A stretch of DNA of 64,000 nt from Pantoea alhagi (GCF_002101395.1 NZ_CP019706.1:868001-932000); one strand, 5' to 3'. Shown: positions 17,139-27,063, counted from the stretch's first letter. Program-made: numbers and translations. The notes: generated from the sequence alone by a model not told the origin.

Positions 17139-18155
17139 TTAATCGCGGCGACCAAAAATGTTTTCGAGTTGATGCACGCCATCGGGCGCAAGGTCGCGGA
17201 TGATCGCCATAAAATCGAGTTCAATAACACGCTGAACGCGATCGATCATCAGCGGAGCCGGATGACTGGGTTCATAGCGGGCAAAGTATTGCTTCACCTT
17301 TTCCAGCATCAGCTGCGCTTCGGCGCGTGATGTAATTTCGCTGTTGCGCCAGTCGGTATGCGTATGCGCCGGTGCGGCAGGCGCGGCATTATCAGCAGCA
17401 GGTTGCACGGAGGCGTCTGCGTTACCCGGCATCAGCGCGCTTAGATCGGTGGCCTGACAGGATTGCGCAACCAGATTCACTATTCTTTGCAGCTGTTCCA
17501 TCTCTGGCACACCGCTTTCACCCAGGTGCTCCGCCAGCGTTTCACGAATAGTTTGCAGGCGCTCACTTATTTGCAGAATAGCTTCAATGCCGGGCTGATC
17601 GCCCCTGGCCAGCTCATCATTTAAGCGCGCACGTCCGCCGGGATAATCGGCCACGTCCGTTTTGCTGCCATCCAGTAAAGAGCAGGCGTCGCGTAAAGAG
17701 ATTTGGTCAGCGGCGGTACGCAGAAGCGGAGCCTGGCGCAGTGCGGCAGTCAGCTCAGATTTATCACCCAGCGCCGCCAGCGCGTTAATGCGATAGAAAG
17801 GGTCGCGTTCGCCATATTCTTCCAGCAATGGATAAAGCGGCTCCCAGTAAAGCAGCAGCGCCTGCTGAATCAGTTTCAATCCACTGGCATAGCCCGGAAG
17901 CCCTTTCATATGCGTCCAGGCGTGAGTGAGTGCTAACATCACGCGTAGATCCTTGGTGCGCGTCAGCAGTCCGGTCGCCAGCCGCTCCACCTTGTTCCAG
18001 TCGGCTGGCTCGGCAGGAATAATGGTGTCACCAAACTGTTGCTCCGCCTTCCCTTCGCTGGCCTGGTTCATCGCCATATAGTCAGCGTCATATTCCAGAT
18101 TTTCGCCGCACGGTTTTTCACTGCTAACCGGAGCGAGTAACGCATCGATATTCAT
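17139..18155 (-). CDS. tssA: T6SS cap protein TssA (ImpA N-terminal type)
   Basis: TssA primes and caps the growing tail. The 338-residue protein starts at the ATG at 18155 (MNIDALLAPVSSEKPCGENL); a TTG four codons upstream is possible. The ImpA_N domain covers about residues 10-130 (LTHAWTHMKGLPGYASGLKL). An Ala/Pro-rich hinge near residues 255-275 leads to the C-terminal domain with SRAEAQLMLEKVKQYFARYEPSHPAP, written here only in part. The length fits a short TssA class. It follows tagF by nine bases of non-coding sequence at most. Confidence 0.93.
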   Translation of the reverse strand: MNIDALLAPVSSEKPCGENLEYDADYMAMNQASEGKAEQQFGDTIIPAEPADWNKVERLATGLLTRTKDLRVMLALTHAWTHMKGLPGYASGLKLIQQALLLYWEPLYPLLEEYGERDPFYRINALAALGDKSELTAALRQAPLLRTAADQISLRDACSLLDGSKTDVADYPGGRARLNDELARGDQPGIEAILQISERLQTIRETLAEHLGESGVPEMEQLQRIVNLVAQSCQATDLSALMPGNADASVQPAADNAAPAAPAHTHTDWRNSEITSRAEAQLMLEKVKQYFARYEPSHPAPLMIDRVQRVIELDFMAIIRDLAPDGVHQLENIFGRRD

Positions 18156-18176
18156 CGCTATTCTCAAGTCGGAAGA

Positions 18177-18890
18177 TTATTCAAACATAGGCGGATAGAG
18201 CCCGTGTCGGCCTGGCCTGGCTCCGCCTGCCGGATCAAACAGCAGCGAAAAGAGCTGAGCGGTAAAATTGCCGCTGTGCAGGTGGGTATAAAGTGGATAG
18301 TTGTCGGCCTGATTGGTCCACCAAAAGCTGGTATAACGCTGCGGATCAAAACAGTCGGCCACCTGCTTCCAGCTCAGGTTGGTGGCAATGTCGCCGTAGC
18401 CAATGACATCTAAAATATCCGAGTGCGCGGCCTGACCAGCAGGGTCCTGCGGCGTGGGGATGGCCAGCAGCGCCCGATCGAGCTGTTCAGCAGAGTAGAC
18501 GTTATGCACCGCATGCATCAGAGTGCGTCCCAGTTGCTGATACCATTCGCCCGCCATTGCCAGCCGCCCCGCTGACCATTCGGCTGGCGTAAAGCTGAAC
18601 AGAGCACAAACAGGATACTGACGGCCTACGCTATCGCGCGCGGGCAACAGACATCCCATCTGCACCAGCTGGCTGCCCAGCATGGGCGGTACCACAAAAT
18701 TCCATACCGGTGCTTTCGCGAATCGGTGCCGCTCGCCGGGACGCAGCGCTTCATTTTTTTGCCAGTTCAGCAGCCCCACCTGAAACCAGTGGGTCCACTG
18801 ACGGGCTAACGCATCGGGAAAACGGCGCTGCAAAAAGTCACCGGCGCTGGGCAATTTCCCGTACCAACCGATCGCAGGAGAGTGGCTCAT
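18177..18890 (-). CDS. tagF: T6SS-associated protein TagF
   Basis: TagF is a negative post-translational regulator of T6SS that binds Fha in systems with threonine phosphorylation, consistent with the tagH/pppA genes here. The start at 18890 follows AAGGA and gives 237 residues; an upstream start would add ten residues. Diagnostic segments are GWYGKLPSAGDFLQRR at the N terminus, WSAGRLAMAGEWYQQL in the middle, and SFWWTNQADNYPLYTHL near the C terminus. Its start codon region overlaps no tssM coding sequence but lies only 16 bases after the tssM stop. Confidence 0.92.
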   Translation of the reverse strand: MSHSPAIGWYGKLPSAGDFLQRRFPDALARQWTHWFQVGLLNWQKNEALRPGERHRFAKAPVWNFVVPPMLGSQLVQMGCLLPARDSVGRQYPVCALFSFTPAEWSAGRLAMAGEWYQQLGRTLMHAVHNVYSAEQLDRALLAIPTPQDPAGQAAHSDILDVIGYGDIATNLSWKQVADCFDPQRYTSFWWTNQADNYPLYTHLHSGNFTAQLFSLLFDPAGGARPGRHGLYPPMFE

Positions 18891-18906
18891 TATCATTTCC
18901 TTGCGG

Positions 18907-21900
18907 TTATGGGCATGCAAAACCAGGAAGCTGGAACGGGTTCCGAATACTGTTCGGGGTAAATTCCAGGGTTACGTGGTGCCCATCGACATTGAAGGTT
19001 GCCTGACGGCTAAGGCTGTTGCTGCCCGTGGTCAGCTGCGCACGATCGAAAAAGCGGTTAAGCGCCCAGGCGCCGTTAGTAATCAGCGTAGAGGTAGTGC
19101 CATCCACCAGCCCCAGTTGCATACGCACCTGACGCGTGCCGCCGTTACCGGGCCAGCTCATCAACTGCACCGCCTGCGGGCCGTGGCTGTAGCGCAACAG
19201 CTGTCCGTCAACATCCAGCGTCAGGTTGAGAATGTTGTTATCCATACGCACCGTGCGAATGGTGACGCGGAACGAAGGCGTAGTGGCGCCGTTGGCAAAG
19301 AAGGCGTCACGAATGCTCTGCGCCTGCTGGAAAGGACGCAGTAACCCTTCGCCACCCGGCAGGCTTTTACCATCAATGCCCGGCATAAAACGCCAGCTTG
19401 CATGCGTGGTATCCACTTTCGTCGCCAGATTATCGCGGAAGAAGCTATCCATAAGCCCGGTGCCTGGCGCAAACATGCGCGCCAAATCGTCCGGTGTGAC
19501 TTCACTTCGGGCCGAACGCACCAAAGGATAGCGACCGGCAATCGCCTGGCGGCAGAAGCTGCCGACTTCAACGTTAATGCGCTTGCGCACGTTTTCCATA
19601 TCACGCCGCTGTGCATCACTGCTGGCGCCTACGGCCATGTTGGTAAACATATTTTGCAGCGACCCCGGTAATCTGCCGGCGCTCGCCTGCAGACGGCTGA
19701 TCGCGTCACCCGGCGGCGGCGGCATTCCGCTATTGGCCGCATCCTGCACTGCCGTTAAATAGCGATAAAGCTCGTCGATCTGCTTAAGGAAATCATCAAA
19801 GACGATGGTTTTTCCGCCCTGCTCCAGCGGCTGAGCCAGTTCGATAATCGGCGCGTAATGTTCGGTCACGCGCTGCTCTGGCGTCTGCTGCTGGGTCGCG
19901 GCTCCCTGAGCGGGCTGGCGAGAGCGGAACAGCGCCTCCAGCGTGCGGGTCGCGCTGTTGCCTTTTTCGTCCGCCTGCTGCGGATCTTTTTCCGCCGTCA
20001 GACGCTCCAGCATCAGCATGTGGCTGAGGTTAATAACCAGCTTACGTAACGGCGAACTGTTGCTGGAAAGCAGGCGCGCACTGTTAATGCGCTGCGACAG
20101 ATCGGCGCTATTGTTCAACTGAATATCGGTTAACAGGCCATCCCAGTGACGGATAAAATCGCTCATATAGAGCTGGCGCACGGCGTTATCGGTTTGCGCT
20201 TTATCCTCATCCGCCACCGCGCCGCCTAATACCCACGTATCATCCTGATGCAGTGCCGCTGTTACCGCCGCGATATTTTTATCGAAATCGTTCCAGTAAC
20301 CTTGCGGCGTATAAAGGCCGGGAATACCTTCGCTAATCGCTTTGCCGCTTTTGCGAGTAAACACTAACTCACTTTGCGGCCCGCCCAGGTCGGCAAGTGA
20401 AACCGACGACAAATTTTCATCCTGTTCCAGCAGACGTCTGAGGCGGCCATAAACCCGGCCAGACAAGGGCATCTGATTAATCAGCGCCTGCTCGCGCTTT
20501 ACCAGCGCCTCATCCCGGGCGTAAGGCGAAGCCTGAATCTGCGTTTCCAGCAGCTGTGCCAGATGTCGATCCAGCTGAGCGATCTGCGTCTGAGTAATGT
20601 TTTGTGGCAGGTTGCGCCGCACGTTCAGCATGACCCAGGCATGCAAGAATTTGCCATCGTAGTGCTGCGGCTGATAAAGCATCTGATACGCTTTCAACGC
20701 TTCATAGCTGTAGTCCGCATCGCTGCCATTATCGTTGCGTAACCAGCCGGTAATCAGTTGGGCGACCTGTGGCAACAGCAGCTGCTTTAACGATTTTTGA
20801 TAAAGCGTCTGGCTGGCATCACTGACCTCGACGCCGCGATAAAGCCCCATGCGGCGCGTTATCGGTGGATCGTTAAGATCAAACGCCTGGCTTTCCGGCA
20901 GCGCCAGTACGCTGTCCAGAAACGGCAGCAGAGCAAACAGATCGCTTTCGCCGCTGGCCTGCAGATTTTTGCTCTGCGCTTCGACGGTCGGCACTTTCGC
21001 CTGCACTTCCTGCAGATAGCTTTTATTGTTGCCGTAGCTGGTGAACCATAGCAGCGAAACCACAATCAACAGCGCCAGCAGAGCAGCGTAACCTGACCAC
21101 AGCACGGCGCGGTTGCGCAGTTCCCACCAGCGGTTGCTGCCGGCCAGCCCCGCCTCCTGAAAGATTACGTTGGTCAGTAAATCCTTCAGGAAGAAGCTCT
21201 GTCCTTTGGCTGCCGGAATCGGCGCTTCTTTCTGTACGCTATTCCAGGCCCCGCTGTTACCGCCCTGCTCATCCACCTGCGGCAGATGCAGCGCGCGGCT
21301 CAGCTCGCCCATCACGCGATCGAAAGGCAAGCCTTCCTGCGTGCCGCTGGCAAAATAGATGCCGCGTGGCGAAAACTGGGTTTCAAAATTGGATCGGGCG
21401 AACACCGTGTTGAGATAGTCAGCCAACAGCGGACGCAGTGCAGCAAACTCCTGCGGGAAAAGATAACTTTCGGCTCGCGCCTGGGCGTCGCTTTCCATAA
21501 TCAGCGTATCCGCCAGGCCCGCGTCAAGGCGCTGTTGCAGCAGCGCATACTCCTGCGCAAAAGCGCTGGCTAAATCAAAGTCGGCCTGCTTTGCGCGCTC
21601 CCAGGGAAAGGTAAAGCCCCATATTTGCTCGCGTTGCGCTTTGTCCAGCTTAGAAAACCAGGCACGGAACCCTTTTAACAGGTCCGCTTTGGTCACCAGC
21701 ACGTAGACCGGAAAGCGAATGCCCAGTTGTTCATGCAGCTCCATCAGGCGCTGGCGCAAATTGATTGCCTGCTGCTGTGAAGCCTCTGCCGACTGAGTTA
21801 ACAGATCGGAAACGCTAATGGTGACAATCACGCCGTTAATCGGCTGACGACCACGATACTTGCGCAGCAGAGCGACAAATTTTTGCCATTCGCTGGCATC

Positions 21901-22530
21901 CTGCGCCTGCTGGCTCTCCTGCATGGTGTAACGACCAGCGGTATCCAGCAGCACCGCCTCATTAGTAAACCACCAGTCGCAGTTGCGGGTGCCGCCAATG
22001 CCGCGCAGCGCCGTTTTGCCGAAGCGATCCGCCAGCGGAAACTGCAGCCCGGAATTCACCAGCGCGGTGGTTTTACCGGCGCCAGGCGCACCGATAATCA
22101 CATACCAGGGAAGCTGATAGAGGTACTGGCGGCTAAAGCGCTGCGCCCAGAACGGATTGCCACGGCCTGCGCGATTGAAATGCGCTTTCTTTAATAGCTG
22201 AGAAGCTTCATTAAAGCGCTCGGCCAGTACCTGTTCTTCATTGGTCAGCCGTTTGCGATCGCTGCCGTCAGGCTGTTCGCTGCTGCTCAGGCTACCCATC
22301 AGCTTGCGGTTGATCCAGGCGTTATACAGGCGTGGTGCCAGGTTGCTGATACCCCACACTAAATAGAGCAGACCAATACTGATAAGACGATTCTGCTCTG
22401 ACTCCAGCGGGCGTGAATCCACAATGGAAAAAACCGGCCCGATCACCCAGATAATAAAAGAGAGCGCGGTAATGCCGACAAAGCCCCACATCAACCGGCT
22501 GGTTATAATGGAAAACAAAATATTCAGCAT
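18907..22530 (-). CDS. tssM: T6SS membrane complex protein TssM (IcmF)
   Basis: TssM is the inner-membrane ring protein that joins TssL in the membrane to TssJ at the outer membrane. The 1207-residue protein has two N-terminal helices (about 10-34 and 48-66), an intact Walker A motif GAPGAGKT (147-154) in the cytosolic domain, a third helix near 476-500 (LLALLIVVSLLWF), and a large periplasmic IcmF-C/DUF1215 region to the C terminus. Spacing to tssL is 12 bases. An intact Walker motif means the ATPase-competent class of TssM. Confidence 0.97.
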   Translation of the reverse strand: MLNILFSIITSRLMWGFVGITALSFIIWVIGPVFSIVDSRPLESEQNRLISIGLLYLVWGISNLAPRLYNAWINRKLMGSLSSSEQPDGSDRKRLTNEEQVLAERFNEASQLLKKAHFNRAGRGNPFWAQRFSRQYLYQLPWYVIIGAPGAGKTTALVNSGLQFPLADRFGKTALRGIGGTRNCDWWFTNEAVLLDTAGRYTMQESQQAQDASEWQKFVALLRKYRGRQPINGVIVTISVSDLLTQSAEASQQQAINLRQRLMELHEQLGIRFPVYVLVTKADLLKGFRAWFSKLDKAQREQIWGFTFPWERAKQADFDLASAFAQEYALLQQRLDAGLADTLIMESDAQARAESYLFPQEFAALRPLLADYLNTVFARSNFETQFSPRGIYFASGTQEGLPFDRVMGELSRALHLPQVDEQGGNSGAWNSVQKEAPIPAAKGQSFFLKDLLTNVIFQEAGLAGSNRWWELRNRAVLWSGYAALLALLIVVSLLWFTSYGNNKSYLQEVQAKVPTVEAQSKNLQASGESDLFALLPFLDSVLALPESQAFDLNDPPITRRMGLYRGVEVSDASQTLYQKSLKQLLLPQVAQLITGWLRNDNGSDADYSYEALKAYQMLYQPQHYDGKFLHAWVMLNVRRNLPQNITQTQIAQLDRHLAQLLETQIQASPYARDEALVKREQALINQMPLSGRVYGRLRRLLEQDENLSSVSLADLGGPQSELVFTRKSGKAISEGIPGLYTPQGYWNDFDKNIAAVTAALHQDDTWVLGGAVADEDKAQTDNAVRQLYMSDFIRHWDGLLTDIQLNNSADLSQRINSARLLSSNSSPLRKLVINLSHMLMLERLTAEKDPQQADEKGNSATRTLEALFRSRQPAQGAATQQQTPEQRVTEHYAPIIELAQPLEQGGKTIVFDDFLKQIDELYRYLTAVQDAANSGMPPPPGDAISRLQASAGRLPGSLQNMFTNMAVGASSDAQRRDMENVRKRINVEVGSFCRQAIAGRYPLVRSARSEVTPDDLARMFAPGTGLMDSFFRDNLATKVDTTHASWRFMPGIDGKSLPGGEGLLRPFQQAQSIRDAFFANGATTPSFRVTIRTVRMDNNILNLTLDVDGQLLRYSHGPQAVQLMSWPGNGGTRQVRMQLGLVDGTTSTLITNGAWALNRFFDRAQLTTGSNSLSRQATFNVDGHHVTLEFTPNSIRNPFQLPGFACP

Positions 22531-22542
22531 CTGTTAGTTCCC

Positions 22543-23772
22543 TTACTGCAGTCCATTCAGCTCCGCCCGCGTGTTGTCTGGCGAAACTAACAGGATGATC
22601 TCCACCCGGCGATTTCGGGCGCGGTTCTCAGCCGTGGTATTTGGCACCAGCGGATTGGTTTCGCCCCGCCCTTCCGCCCTGGCGCGCGCCGGTTGCGACA
22701 GATGCTTTTGCAGCATCTCCTGCACCGACTGCGCACGCGCCAGTGACAGTTCATAGTTAGAGGCAAAGCGTGCGCTGCGGATCGGTACGTTGTCGCTGTA
22801 GCCGATGACCAGAATTTTCCCGCTGACGTTATCCATTGCCTGCGCAACGCGGTCGATCACCGCTTCATAACGATCACGCACCGCAGTAGATCCAGAAGCG
22901 AACAGGCCATCGCCTTTCAGCGTGACGACGCTTTGATCCGCCTCGTCACGTACGGCTACCAACCCCTGTTCGATTTCAGGACGCAGGAAGGCGCGCAGAT
23001 TAAGCACCGCAGGCGCGCGCGGCGCAGGATTATGAATCGTGATTTCCGGCAGCGGCGTTTGATACACCGAGGCCAGCACCGGGCTGGTGTAATCGCCCAG
23101 CCGCCAGCTAAGAAGGATATAGAGCAAACAGGCGATAAAACCGGCAAGCGCCGCGCAGGCCCAAAGCGGCACGACCGGACGCCACATTTTGCGCATCACC
23201 GGTCGATCTTCCGGATGCGGCGACAAGGGCGCCGGATAGCCGCCGCGCACGCCACGGATCATCTGCAGCAGACGCTGTTTGATGGTCTCGAGCTGTGAAC
23301 GGCCATTATCCAGCACGCGGTAACGCCCTTCAAAACCCAGCAACAAACAGTAGTTAATCAGTTCCAGCAGGTAGATATGCTCACGCGGGTTTTGCGACAG
23401 CTTCGCCAGTAGCTGAAAAAATTTCTCGCCGCCCCAGGTTTCGTTATGAAAGGTGACCAGCAAACCGTTGCCGGGCCAGACGCCACGACTTCCCCACGGC
23501 GTAAGCGCCGCCGCCTCGTCCAGCGCTGTGCACAGGCAATAACGCGCACCGACGATAACCTCATAGGGCAGCCCGGCGCGCTGGCTGTTTTTTTCAAAAT
23601 GCCTTACCTGATCGATCAGTCGTTGACGCAGTGCGGCCGGATCGTCATGAGATACGGAATGGCGAATCTGGGGAATCGCATTAAGCAAAGGGTTCGCGGC
23701 GGCGACCAGCGGGTTATTGCTGTTCGCCCCGGAAAAAGCGGCATCGCTGCCGGTGAAATGTCGTTCCTGCAT
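22543..23772 (-). CDS. tssL: T6SS membrane protein TssL (DotU) fused to OmpA-like domain
   Basis: TssL anchors TssM and TssK at the inner membrane. The 409-residue form is an extended type. The cytosolic DotU domain (about residues 25-200, with RYCLCTALDEAAALTPWG and the ETWGGEKFFQLL segment) is followed by one membrane helix (about 205-228) and a periplasmic OmpA/MotB-like peptidoglycan-binding domain (about 275-400). The latter shows GYSDNVPIRSARFASNYELS and NRARNRRVEIIL. It lies between tssK and tssM. The OmpA fusion replaces a separate peptidoglycan-anchor protein. Confidence 0.96.
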   Translation of the reverse strand: MQERHFTGSDAAFSGANSNNPLVAAANPLLNAIPQIRHSVSHDDPAALRQRLIDQVRHFEKNSQRAGLPYEVIVGARYCLCTALDEAAALTPWGSRGVWPGNGLLVTFHNETWGGEKFFQLLAKLSQNPREHIYLLELINYCLLLGFEGRYRVLDNGRSQLETIKQRLLQMIRGVRGGYPAPLSPHPEDRPVMRKMWRPVVPLWACAALAGFIACLLYILLSWRLGDYTSPVLASVYQTPLPEITIHNPAPRAPAVLNLRAFLRPEIEQGLVAVRDEADQSVVTLKGDGLFASGSTAVRDRYEAVIDRVAQAMDNVSGKILVIGYSDNVPIRSARFASNYELSLARAQSVQEMLQKHLSQPARARAEGRGETNPLVPNTTAENRARNRRVEIILLVSPDNTRAELNGLQ

Positions 23773-23793
23773 GGTGAGCGCTCATTATTCGTT

Positions 23794-25137
23794 TCAGACG
23801 GACTGGCTGCGAATAGCCCAGAACTCCATATCCAGGCCGGGAAACTCACCGGCCAGATGAAGCGCAAACGCGCCCGATCTTTCCATCTCTTTCCATAGTT
23901 CGCCGCCTTTCTCCAGCTCGAAGTAGCTGTAGCCGGCATGCCAGGGGATTTGCGGCGGCGCGGTCGGCATGGCGCGCAGCATCATACCCGGCAGCTGAAG
24001 CTGCACCAGATCGCGGATTTTCGTTACCGGCGCAACTTTCATTTGCGCCGGGAAGTGGGTTTTCAGCGCCTCGCCCGGCACATTGGCGCGTACCGCCAGC
24101 ACAAAGCCGAACTCGCGCACCATAGAAGATTCCGGCACCGTTGCCACATTCAGACCGTGAGAGCGTTCAGTCAGCGGTAGCTGAACCGCGCTCTCTTCCA
24201 TTACCAGCGACAGCCCCTGACGCAGCATCAGCATTAGTTTGCTAAAGCTGCGGGCAATATCATCGTGATCGTAGACAGGCAGAGAAACATCCGGCGCTCG
24301 CTGTGGCGTCCAGCTTGCCAGCTCGCAGGCAAATGCCAGCCAGTGGCCGAACAGCTGTTCCGGATGCAGTAGCGGTAAATTCTTCAGATGGGAGACCAAA
24401 CCAAGATGATGATTCACTAACGCCAGCAGCATGAAATCAACCATTTCTGCGGTATTAAATCGCCCCGGCTGCTGCAAACGCTGGCCGATTTGCTGGCTGC
24501 GCTGCGCCAGCAGTCCATGCATATCATTTAAATAATCAAACAGCTGAGGATGGTTAATCGCATTAAGCATCGGAGGGATAAAGCCGGTGTCGAGCCGTAG
24601 CTGACGGTCACTGCGCTTTTCAATCACGCGCGCCACGCCAATTGCCGTCCACTCCGCCGTCAGCTCGCTTTCCAGCATCAGTTTCAGGCGTAGCTTGCCG
24701 AACTGCACCGCCGCCGGACCAACGGAAATAGCGTTAAAGTCATCAACTTCCCGTTCGAAGCTGAGATAGCGCGCCAGCGAATCCGCCGCCTCGCTAAAGA
24801 TGACTTCTTCACGTCCACCGCGCCGCGCTGGTAAGGCCAGCACAACTTTGACATTGGTTTGGTTATCCGCAATCTCCAGCGGCGCGGGAGCCTGGCGCGG
24901 ATCCAGAAAGGAAAAATGCGTACCGTCCGGCAGAAGGCCGCTGGCAGCACTCAGGGCAATTTTTCCCTGACGTAGCATCGCCTCGTCAAACTCCAGATCG
25001 GTAAAGCCCCACAGATAAGGTCGCTGTGTGGCTCCCCAGTCGCGTAAGGTGCTTTGCAGGTAGCTTTCCGACTGCTGAAAGTGATGCGGGCGCAGGAACA
25101 TGCCTTCGCTCCAGACCACCTTTTCTGCTTTGTTCAT
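23794..25137 (-). CDS. tssK: T6SS baseplate protein TssK
   Basis: TssK connects the baseplate wedges to the membrane complex. The 447-residue protein has the canonical start MNKAEKVVWSEGMFLRPHHF and a C-terminal GYSYFELEKGGELWKEMERS segment. It lies 12 bases after tssJ and 21 before tssL, in the standard tssJKL order. Length and sequence appear complete. Confidence 0.97.
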   Translation of the reverse strand: MNKAEKVVWSEGMFLRPHHFQQSESYLQSTLRDWGATQRPYLWGFTDLEFDEAMLRQGKIALSAASGLLPDGTHFSFLDPRQAPAPLEIADNQTNVKVVLALPARRGGREEVIFSEAADSLARYLSFEREVDDFNAISVGPAAVQFGKLRLKLMLESELTAEWTAIGVARVIEKRSDRQLRLDTGFIPPMLNAINHPQLFDYLNDMHGLLAQRSQQIGQRLQQPGRFNTAEMVDFMLLALVNHHLGLVSHLKNLPLLHPEQLFGHWLAFACELASWTPQRAPDVSLPVYDHDDIARSFSKLMLMLRQGLSLVMEESAVQLPLTERSHGLNVATVPESSMVREFGFVLAVRANVPGEALKTHFPAQMKVAPVTKIRDLVQLQLPGMMLRAMPTAPPQIPWHAGYSYFELEKGGELWKEMERSGAFALHLAGEFPGLDMEFWAIRSQSV

Positions 25138-25149
25138 AATGGCTTTCCG

Positions 25150-25674
25150 TTATTCAGGCGTTGACTCTGCTTTGCTCGCAAGATGTACGCCGCTATCGTC
25201 AGCAACGATCCTGGCCTGCAACGCATCCGATTCCCTGTACCAGCCGTTGGTTGGTTCGCTCTCGTCCGCATTGGGCAGCGGCAGAGAAAGACGCCATTTT
25301 TTACCATTAAGCGACTGATACTCGGCCATAACGCCGATATAGCGGGCATCCGTTGTACGTTGACCGCTAAGGGTTTTATTCAGTTGACCTGCCAACAGGA
25401 AAAACTGCTCGCCAGTGAGCAGATTGCTACCCAGCACGGTTTGCGCGCTATTTTGCAGCGAATAAAAATCCGCAGACATAAAGTCGGCATCCGATTTCAA
25501 TAACAGCACTCTGAACTTCAGCGGTGCCGAGTTATTGACGGGTGGGTGCGCCTGAAATAACAGACTGTAACGGGAGGGATCGTTGTGTGTAGATGACATA
25601 CAGCCTGTCAGCAAGGTAAGCGCCGCCAGGAAAAGCGCCTGAATACTCAGGCGCAAAAAAGAGCGTGGTTTCAT
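25150..25674 (-). CDS. tssJ: T6SS outer-membrane lipoprotein TssJ
   Basis: TssJ is the outer-membrane lipoprotein of the T6SS trans-envelope complex and binds the C terminus of TssM. The 174-residue precursor has a lipoprotein signal with lipobox LLTGC (Cys25), then a transthyretin-like beta domain containing KFRVLLLKSDADFMSADFYS and a conserved GSNLLTGEQFFLLAGQ. The residue after Cys is Met, compatible with sorting to the outer membrane. It is preceded by another lipoprotein gene and followed by tssK. Confidence 0.93.
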   Translation of the reverse strand: MKPRSFLRLSIQALFLAALTLLTGCMSSTHNDPSRYSLLFQAHPPVNNSAPLKFRVLLLKSDADFMSADFYSLQNSAQTVLGSNLLTGEQFFLLAGQLNKTLSGQRTTDARYIGVMAEYQSLNGKKWRLSLPLPNADESEPTNGWYRESDALQARIVADDSGVHLASKAESTPE

Positions 25675-25697
25675 AATGGGTTACCCATTAGAAATTA

Positions 25698-26204
25698 TTA
25701 ATCGATAATCCAGGTACCACTGTTGCTGTTCTGGCAGGCTTTACTGTCGCCATCAACTGCAACGCAGGTTTTCTTCTTGCTGGCAGACGTAGCGCGCACG
25801 CGTTTGCGGCGCTGGTCAGCCTTGATGGTGTCATTGTACAGCTCGCTTTTCACCACGGCGCGCAGCGGCACATAGCCGATCAACTGATCCTGATCTTTTT
25901 CCGCAATCGCGTACCAGTTGTTTTCCACGCTGCCCAGCACGGTATAAGGCTGCGCATTTTCCAGCTGACGCACCAGCTTGCCGCCGAAGTCGGGGCGGCT
26001 CATCACTGAAGCGTTATACAACGCGCGATACTCTTCATTGATCGGCGTAAAAGTTTTTGGCGGGGTGATCGCATGGCGATAGGTCAACGTAACGCCATCA
26101 ACGGTGCTGGACACAATTGTGTCATCCGTGACAGGCGGTGGCGACTTACAACCCGCAACGCTTAATACAAAAAGCAGACCTAATGCGATTCGAATTTTCA
26201 CCAT
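25698..26204 (-). CDS. Lipoprotein with SH3-like domain heading the T6SS operon
   Basis: The 168-residue precursor (ATG at 26204 after an AGGATC site) has a lipobox VAGC with Cys19. Residues about 85-125 look like a bacterial SH3 fold: PYTVLGSVENNWYAIAEKDQ followed by IGYVPLRAVVK. A basic patch (DQRRKRVRATSASKKK) and a two-cysteine C terminus follow. It is 23 bases upstream of tssJ and so probably part of the membrane-complex transcript. An SH3-like lipoprotein could bind peptidoglycan near the TssJLM complex. I know of no assigned Tss/Tag name for it. Confidence 0.75.
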   Translation of the reverse strand: MVKIRIALGLLFVLSVAGCKSPPPVTDDTIVSSTVDGVTLTYRHAITPPKTFTPINEEYRALYNASVMSRPDFGGKLVRQLENAQPYTVLGSVENNWYAIAEKDQDQLIGYVPLRAVVKSELYNDTIKADQRRKRVRATSASKKKTCVAVDGDSKACQNSNSGTWIID

Positions 26205-26230
26205 GATCCTCATGAAGTTATCTCAAGTAA

Positions 26231-26344
26231 TTAACAAAACGGGAATAAGCCGCCAACAATAAACAGCATTGCCCATCCGGAAGCAGAAAAAAAAGCATAG
26301 CTATGGCTGGCCGTGCCAGATAAAAGCACAGCAAATAAGATCAT
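26231..26344 (-). CDS. Possible 37-residue membrane peptide at head of T6SS operon
   Basis: A short frame begins at an ATG at 26344 (GGAG a few bases before it, close spacing) and ends 27 bases before the lipoprotein start. It encodes a hydrophobic peptide with two segments, LFAVLLSGTASHSYAFF and WAMLFIVGGLFPFC. It is on the operon strand in a region with no other gene. Evidence is limited to hydrophobicity, the weak ribosome-binding site and location; it may be leader sequence only. Confidence 0.3.
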   Translation of the reverse strand: MILFAVLLSGTASHSYAFFSASGWAMLFIVGGLFPFC

Positions 26345-27063
26345 CAGCTCCGACAGAGCCAAAAGAAAAATTTATACGTTAACAGGACGATATATGTCTG
26401 TTGCATCGCAGCAAATCGCTGATTTGAGCAATGCACAAAGAAGATTGGTTACCGGAAACACGATTTACGCTCCCTTTCGGTGAGGGTTTGATGAATATCC
26501 CTCAACCATTATGGCTGCTCCCTGCCTGCATTCCTGGTATTCTCTGGTGAAAAGTTCTGACTGGCCGCGTTAAAAGCGCGTGGTCATGCATGCATGTCGT
26601 CATGCTGCTGAAAATCTGCGACCTGCGTCAGATAAGAAGAAAAGTGTTTAAAATTCAGCCTTAAGCTGATACTGGACTCAGCCATTGCTACCGCACGAGG
26701 TTGCAAAGCAAACCCCGAGTCTGGTGTTTTTTTATGTTCAGGCTGATCTGTTTCGCGCAAGTTTACATAGTCTTTGCGATAATTCAACGAGCGCGTAGCA
26801 AAGGGTTTTATATTAGTAAAGTTTAAGGAATGAAATTAAGAGAAATTCTGGTTACTCTTAACAGTTTCAATAGGAATATTCTTACAAAATATCAGAAAAT
26901 TTGTACTTACATTGCAAAAAAAGCTGTGAATGACTAAAAAACAGTCATTTTCGTACAATTATTTTTTTCATTTCTGGTCCTGATTTTTTCTATTTTGTTT
27001 CTAACAAATCGGTTTAAAATGCGATAATAAGTTATTAATATTGTATTAACCCAAATCAATAAT
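26345..27063. other. Non-coding region between T6SS operon and yjjG
   Basis: About 700 bases without a convincing gene, AT-rich from about 26800. It probably holds the promoter of the minus-strand T6SS operon. A short inverted repeat TGAGGG/CCCTCA lies near 26483-26507. A 67-codon minus-strand frame at 26584-26787 has a TTG start and no ribosome-binding site, so I do not call it. Confidence 0.5.

Noticed and set aside
26300..26330. TGGCACG element upstream of the T6SS operon as a sigma-54 promoter
   Set aside because: The -12 part does not fit: GCCA follows at the position where TTGC is required.
26584..26787. 67-codon minus-strand frame between the T6SS operon and yjjG
   Set aside because: TTG start without ribosome-binding site, no family features, in a non-coding region.
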